Shown piece by piece: positions 4,991-7,815 of a stretch of DNA of 7,815 nucleotides; the first letter of the stretch is position 1, and every line of letters starts with the position of its first letter. A program made the translations under genes and the position numbers. Location: contig CAJCIJ010000112.1 in the NCBI GenBank assembly GCA_903970315.1, positions 1-7,815 of the forward strand, in the 5' to 3' direction. The DNA comes from Actinomycetota bacterium. Its GTDB lineage: Bacteria > Actinomycetota > Thermoleophilia > Solirubrobacterales > Solirubrobacteraceae. Below the pieces are notes generated by a model. The model was not told the DNA's origin. It worked only from the letters and a program-made list of their open reading frames with translations, and did not search any database.

Positions 4991-6675
4991 GCCCCGAGCC
5001 GTTTGATCTGAAGCACCGCAGTCGCGCCCTGACGGAGGGCGTCGAGCGCGCACCGGCGCGCGCGTACCTGCACGGCATCGGCTACACCGCCGACGATCTT
5101 GCCAAGCCCATCGTGGGCGTTGCTCACTCCTGGATCGAGACGATGCCATGCAACTTCAACAACCGCGTGCTTGCCGCCAAGGTCAAGGAGGGCATCCGCG
5201 CCGCCGGTGGCACGCCCATGGAGCTCAACACGATCGCGATCTCAGATGGAATCACGATGGGTACGCCCGGCATGCGGGCTTCCCTGGTGTCCCGCGAGGT
5301 GATCGCTGACTCGATCGAGCTCGTGGCAGACGCACACTGCTTTGACGCACTGGTGACGATCAGCGGCTGCGACAAGACGATTCCGGGCACGGTCATGGCC
5401 ATGGCCCGTCTGGACATCCCTTCGGTGATGCTCTACGGCGGTTCCATCCGTCCCGGGCACTGGCACGGCGAGCAGGTGACCATCCAGCAGGTCTTTGAGG
5501 CCGTGGGCGCGCACGCGTCGGGAAGGATCACCACCGAGGAGCTGCACGAGCTAGAGCAGGTCGCCTCACCGGGCGCCGGTGCGTGCGGTGGGCAGTTCAC
5601 CGCCAACACCATGGCGATGGCCTTCGAGGTGCTGGGGGTCTCTGCGGCCGGGTCGTCGATGGTTCCTGCCGAGGACGGGAGCAAGCTTTCAGTCGCGACG
5701 GAGATTGGCGGGCTAGTGATGGACGTGCTGCGGCGTGGCCTGCGCCCGCGCGAAATCATCACCAAGCCCGCGCTGGAAAACGCGATCGCCGCCGTGGCGA
5801 TGAGCGGCGGCTCGACCAACGCCGTCCTGCACCTGCTCGCGGTGGCCGTCGAAGCCGGCGTGGAGCTGAACATCGACGAGTTCGACGCGATCTCGGAGCG
5901 CACGCCGCTTCTTTGTGACCTGCAGCCCGGTGGCCAGTATGTGGCCACGGACCTGTACGAGGCGGGTGGCGTGCCGCTGGTGCTGGCGCGGATGCTTGAG
6001 GCCGGTACGCTCAACGAGCATGCTCTGACCGTCACGGGACGGACGATCGGCGATCACGCGCGCGTGGCGCGCGAGACCCCGGGCCAGCGCGTCGTGCGGC
6101 CGCTGGACGATCCGCTGCAACCCACCGGCGGCTTTGCGATCCTGCGCGGCAACGTCGCCCCGGATGGGTGCGTGGTCAAGCTGGCCGGCCACAGCCGACG
6201 CCGGCACGTCGGGCCGGCGCGGGTGTTCGAGGGCGAGCAGGCCGCAATGGCTGCGGTGCTTGCGGAGGAGATCGTCGCGGGCGATGTGGTGGTGATCCGC
6301 AACGAGGGGCCAGTCGGGGGCCCTGGCATGCGCGAGATGCTCGCTGTCACCGCTGCACTCGTCGGTCAGGGCCTCGGCGAGGAGGTCGCGCTGATAACCG
6401 ACGGACGCTTCTCGGGAGCCACGCACGGCTTCATGGTGGCCCACATCGCGCCTGAGGCCGCTCGTGGTGGCCCGATCGCGGCGATCAGCGACGGCGATCA
6501 GATCACGATCGATGCCGACGCGAGGCGCTTGGACGTTGACCTCAGCGATCAGGAGATCCAACGGCGCGCGAGCGCTTACGAGCCGCCGCAGGTCCCAAGT
6601 GGCCACGCCGACATAGCGCTTGGCAAGTACGCAAAGCTCGTGGGCAGCGCCTCGGAGGGCGCAATCACGCGTTAG
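4987..6675 (+). CDS. ilvD: Dihydroxyacid dehydratase
   Basis: IlvD converts 2,3-dihydroxy-isovalerate and 2,3-dihydroxy-3-methylvalerate to the 2-keto acids that give valine, leucine, isoleucine and pantothenate. It is a cytosolic iron-sulfur enzyme that also uses Mg. The 562-residue product is full length. The three cluster cysteines are Cys55 ([11 protein letters not shown] region), Cys128 ([10 protein letters not shown]) and Cys200 ([14 protein letters not shown]). Lys130 in GCDKT is in the place of the carbamylated lysine, and the catalytic serine motif [12 protein letters not shown] is near the C-terminus. Three cysteines and this length fit the IlvD/Edd family branch with a [2Fe-2S] cluster. 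The start is a TTG overlapping the previous stop (TTGA), giving the normal N-terminus with [20 protein letters not shown]; it is probably translated by coupling to the upstream gene. There is no obvious Shine-Dalgarno. The 3' end overlaps the minus-strand hydrolase by 11 bases. Confidence 0.97.
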   Translation: MSPEPFDLKHRSRALTEGVERAPARAYLHGIGYTADDLAKPIVGVAHSWIETMPCNFNNRVLAAKVKEGIRAAGGTPMELNTIAISDGITMGTPGMRASLVSREVIADSIELVADAHCFDALVTISGCDKTIPGTVMAMARLDIPSVMLYGGSIRPGHWHGEQVTIQQVFEAVGAHASGRITTEELHELEQVASPGAGACGGQFTANTMAMAFEVLGVSAAGSSMVPAEDGSKLSVATEIGGLVMDVLRRGLRPREIITKPALENAIAAVAMSGGSTNAVLHLLAVAVEAGVELNIDEFDAISERTPLLCDLQPGGQYVATDLYEAGGVPLVLARMLEAGTLNEHALTVTGRTIGDHARVARETPGQRVVRPLDDPLQPTGGFAILRGNVAPDGCVVKLAGHSRRRHVGPARVFEGEQAAMAAVLAEEIVAGDVVVIRNEGPVGGPGMREMLAVTAALVGQGLGEEVALITDGRFSGATHGFMVAHIAPEAARGGPIAAISDGDQITIDADARRLDVDLSDQEIQRRASAYEPPQVPSGHADIALGKYAKLVGSASEGAITR

Positions 6676-7585
6676 CCGCCGGCGCCATGGCGCCCGGCTC
6701 GGACGGCACAGGTGCCGGCTCGGGGTCGCCGAGCAACTCAGCCAGCAGCACATTGACCTCGTCGGCGCGTTCGAACATCGCGCAGTGGCCGGTGTCGGGG
6801 TAGATCACCTTGCGCGCGTGCGGTATGCCCGCGGCGAACACCTCCGCGTGCCGAACGGGGAGCACCGGGTCATCCTGTCCCCAGATCAACACCGTGGGGC
6901 ACGAGATACCGCCCAGGCGCTCGTCCACGGAGTGCATGATCACGCCTTCCATCGCCGGCCATAGGGCCGGCTTGCCCATCCCCCGCAGCTGCTCGGCCGC
7001 GAACGGCGCCGGGATCGTGTCGGGCTGGCTGGCCACAAACGCAAGTAGGCGGTTGCGCAGTTGCGGGCGACGCGCGGCCGGCTCGGCGTTTGTCGCGATC
7101 CAACGGCCCGTGAGTGCGACCGTGGGGTACAGCGAGCGCAGCAACGAGATCCGCTGTTGACGGTTGCGGACGGCCACGCCGGCCGGGGAGATCAGTCCAA
7201 GACGCGCCACGCGCGCCCGTTCCAGCAGGGTCAGCTCGCAGCTGATCAGACCGCCCATCGAGTTGCCCACCAGCGCGACAGTGTCGATGTCCAGGGCGTC
7301 GAGCACTTCCCGGGCGGCGTTTACGTACCCCTGGATGGACACCTGGACAGTGGGCAGCGGCGAGTATCCAAAGCCAGGAAGATCGAACGCCACGACGCGG
7401 TGGTGGGCGGCGAACACAGGTAGCTGCTCCAGCCAGTTCTGCCACGATCCGCCCAGCCCGTGGATGAACAGCACCGGTGGCCCCGCTCCCAGTTCGACGA
7501 CGTTCACCGGGCCGCCGCGCACCGTGACCCAGCGCTGGTGCTCGCGCCAATCGATCTCCTGCCAGGCGGGCTGCTGCATGGTCAC
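6665..7585 (-). CDS. Alpha/beta-hydrolase fold protein
   Basis: This is a hydrolase of the alpha/beta fold (Abhydrolase_1 type); the substrate cannot be told from sequence, and related enzymes include esterases, epoxide and C-C bond hydrolases and haloperoxidase-like proteins. Over 306 residues: [14 protein letters not shown] with the oxyanion-hole HG (42-46), FDLPGFGYS (68-75), the nucleophile elbow VGNSMGG (Ser109), a variable helical cap at about 140-220, [10 protein letters not shown] with the likely acid Asp239, and [12 protein letters not shown] with His267. The triad is complete. The tail after about 285 is Pro/Ala-rich and probably dispensable. The listed start is GTG 7585; an ATG two codons later (7579) is equally possible and sits six bases after a TAAAGT element, as in leaderless genes. 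There is no signal peptide, so it is probably cytosolic. The 3' end overlaps ilvD by 11 bases, and the gene is divergent from the recombinase-like gene. Confidence 0.92.
   Translation of the reverse strand: MTMQQPAWQEIDWREHQRWVTVRGGPVNVVELGAGPPVLFIHGLGGSWQNWLEQLPVFAAHHRVVAFDLPGFGYSPLPTVQVSIQGYVNAAREVLDALDIDTVALVGNSMGGLISCELTLLERARVARLGLISPAGVAVRNRQQRISLLRSLYPTVALTGRWIATNAEPAARRPQLRNRLLAFVASQPDTIPAPFAAEQLRGMGKPALWPAMEGVIMHSVDERLGGISCPTVLIWGQDDPVLPVRHAEVFAAGIPHARKVIYPDTGHCAMFERADEVNVLLAELLGDPEPAPVPSEPGAMAPAANA
6678..6698 (+). terminator. Palindromic hairpin directly after ilvD
   Basis: Two bases after the ilvD stop lies a perfect palindrome GGCGCCATGGCGCC (6681-6694). With flanking GCC (6678-6680) and GGC (6696-6698) it forms a nine-base-pair stem with one bulged C; the hinge is only AT, so the real loop would open further. 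No T-run follows. It is a plausible U-poor terminator for the ilvD transcript and at the same time encodes part of the low-complexity C-terminal tail of the convergent hydrolase. Confidence 0.45.
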
Positions 7586-7591
7586 ACTTTA
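7586..7591 (-). promoter_or_regulatory. Candidate -10 element for the hydrolase gene
   Basis: On the minus strand, TAAAGT (TANNNT pattern) abuts the GTG codon and lies exactly six bases before the ATG at 7579, the spacing expected if transcription starts on that ATG. The surrounding sequence is very GC-rich and lacks a Shine-Dalgarno at the right distance. No -35 is recognisable. It would favour ATG 7579 as the true start and a leaderless mRNA. Confidence 0.4.
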
Positions 7592-7648
7592 CGGCGCCGC
7601 GCGCTCCAGGCGCGCCCGGAGCGTGACAGGGTACGGCAGGGCCCCTGG

Positions 7649-7670
7649 CGGTGACGGCGAATCACCGTCA
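7649..7670. repeat. Short overlapping inverted repeats at the start of the recombinase-like gene
   Basis: TGACGG (7652-7657) and CCGTCA (7665-7670) form one six-base inverted repeat, and CGGTGA (7649-7654) and TCACCG (7662-7667) form a second, overlapping one. They cover the candidate GTG start at 7651. They could be an operator or an mRNA hairpin over the start, but at this size and GC content chance is a fair explanation. Confidence 0.25.
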
Positions 7671-7815
7671 GGTGGCACCGGTCGCAGACCAGGCAGCCCC
7701 CTCCCGGCCGCCAACCGCTTCGGTGCCGGCACGCCTCTGGGCCGGCGCCCTGGTCCTCATGGACGCCGATCTGCGCCGGCGCGGCGCAAGCGAGAAGACA
7801 AGGCGCGCCTACGGT
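7651..7815 (+). CDS. Tyrosine recombinase, XerC/XerD type, N-terminal fragment (cut by window end)
   Basis: The last 55 codons are open in one frame. They end with WAGALVLMDADLRRRGASEKTRRAYG, which matches the first helices of the SAM-like core-binding domain of Xer-type site-specific recombinases (pattern: L...L..RG.S..T.RAY). Xer proteins resolve chromosome dimers at dif. The catalytic domain with its Arg-His-Arg-Tyr residues lies beyond the window, so the call rests on the N-terminus alone. A Xer gene near rnhB/yraN is common in many bacteria, which supports a housekeeping Xer over a phage integrase. The start is uncertain: GTG 7651, GTG 7672, GTG 7723 and ATG 7759 are in frame. I choose GTG 7651 because an AGGG lies about ten bases before it and ATG 7759 would cut the first helix. 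It is divergent from the hydrolase. Confidence 0.65.
   Translation, partial: MTANHRQVAPVADQAAPSRPPTASVPARLWAGALVLMDADLRRRGASEKTRRAYG

Noticed and set aside
5713..6753. 346-codon open frame on the minus strand opposite ilvD
   Set aside because: Antisense shadow of ilvD, with His/Arg-rich composition and no recognisable domain.
7586..7815. Phage or transposon integrase at the right end
   Set aside because: Only the N-terminal Xer-like helices are visible; no att site, no tRNA, no terminal repeats. A housekeeping Xer is more likely from the neighbourhood.
1..7815. CRISPR arrays, tRNA, rRNA, insertion sequences
   Set aside because: No regularly spaced repeats, no cloverleaf-like sequences and no transposase motifs were seen on either strand.

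Overview
The window is a GC-rich (roughly two thirds G+C by eye), tightly packed stretch of bacterial chromosome. Start codons vary (ATG, GTG, TTG), gene ends overlap or abut, and no gene I could place has a good Shine-Dalgarno sequence. Gene order (trmD-rplS-lepB-rnhB with yraN next door), protein style and start-codon use point to a high-GC actinobacterium. My best guess is a deep-branching Thermoleophilia/Solirubrobacterales-type lineage, but that is inference from style, not a proven placement.

Left part (1-2475, + strand): the translation/secretion cluster. It holds the C-terminal part of tRNA (guanine-37-N1) methyltransferase TrmD, ribosomal protein L19 with a long acidic tail, signal peptidase I (LepB) and ribonuclease HII. 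A 101-nt gap with a hairpin separates trmD from rplS. rplS and lepB overlap by one base (TAGTG). A terminator-like hairpin with a T-rich tail lies between lepB and rnhB, where the true start of rnhB is also uncertain.

Middle (2482-4026): rnhB meets a convergent yraN (UPF0102 nuclease-like) gene across a hairpin that probably terminates both. yraN is divergent from thiD, a hydroxymethylpyrimidine (phosphate) kinase of thiamine synthesis. The thiD product carries a Gly-rich insert whose DNA matches a canonical G-quadruplex pattern.

Right part (4037-6675, + strand): after a strong hairpin comes an apparent three-gene unit. It contains an 82-residue protein of unknown function ending in Gly-Gly-Cys-Ser, a 218-residue membrane-anchored protein of unknown function, and dihydroxyacid dehydratase IlvD (branched-chain amino acid synthesis). 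ilvD starts at a TTG overlapping the preceding stop (TTGA). The 82-residue protein is the most intriguing item. Its C-terminus looks like the tail of ThiS/MoaD beta-grasp sulfur carriers, with a two-residue extension after the Gly-Gly, and it sits directly downstream of thiD.

End (6665-7815): an alpha/beta hydrolase on the minus strand overlaps the 3' end of ilvD by 11 bases. Divergent from it begins a gene cut by the window end; its first residues match the N-terminal domain of XerC/XerD-type tyrosine recombinases. Apart from the small unknown genes and the acidic L19 tail, this is ordinary core-genome sequence. I see no mobile element, CRISPR array, tRNA or rRNA, and no stretch over 300 bases without a gene.
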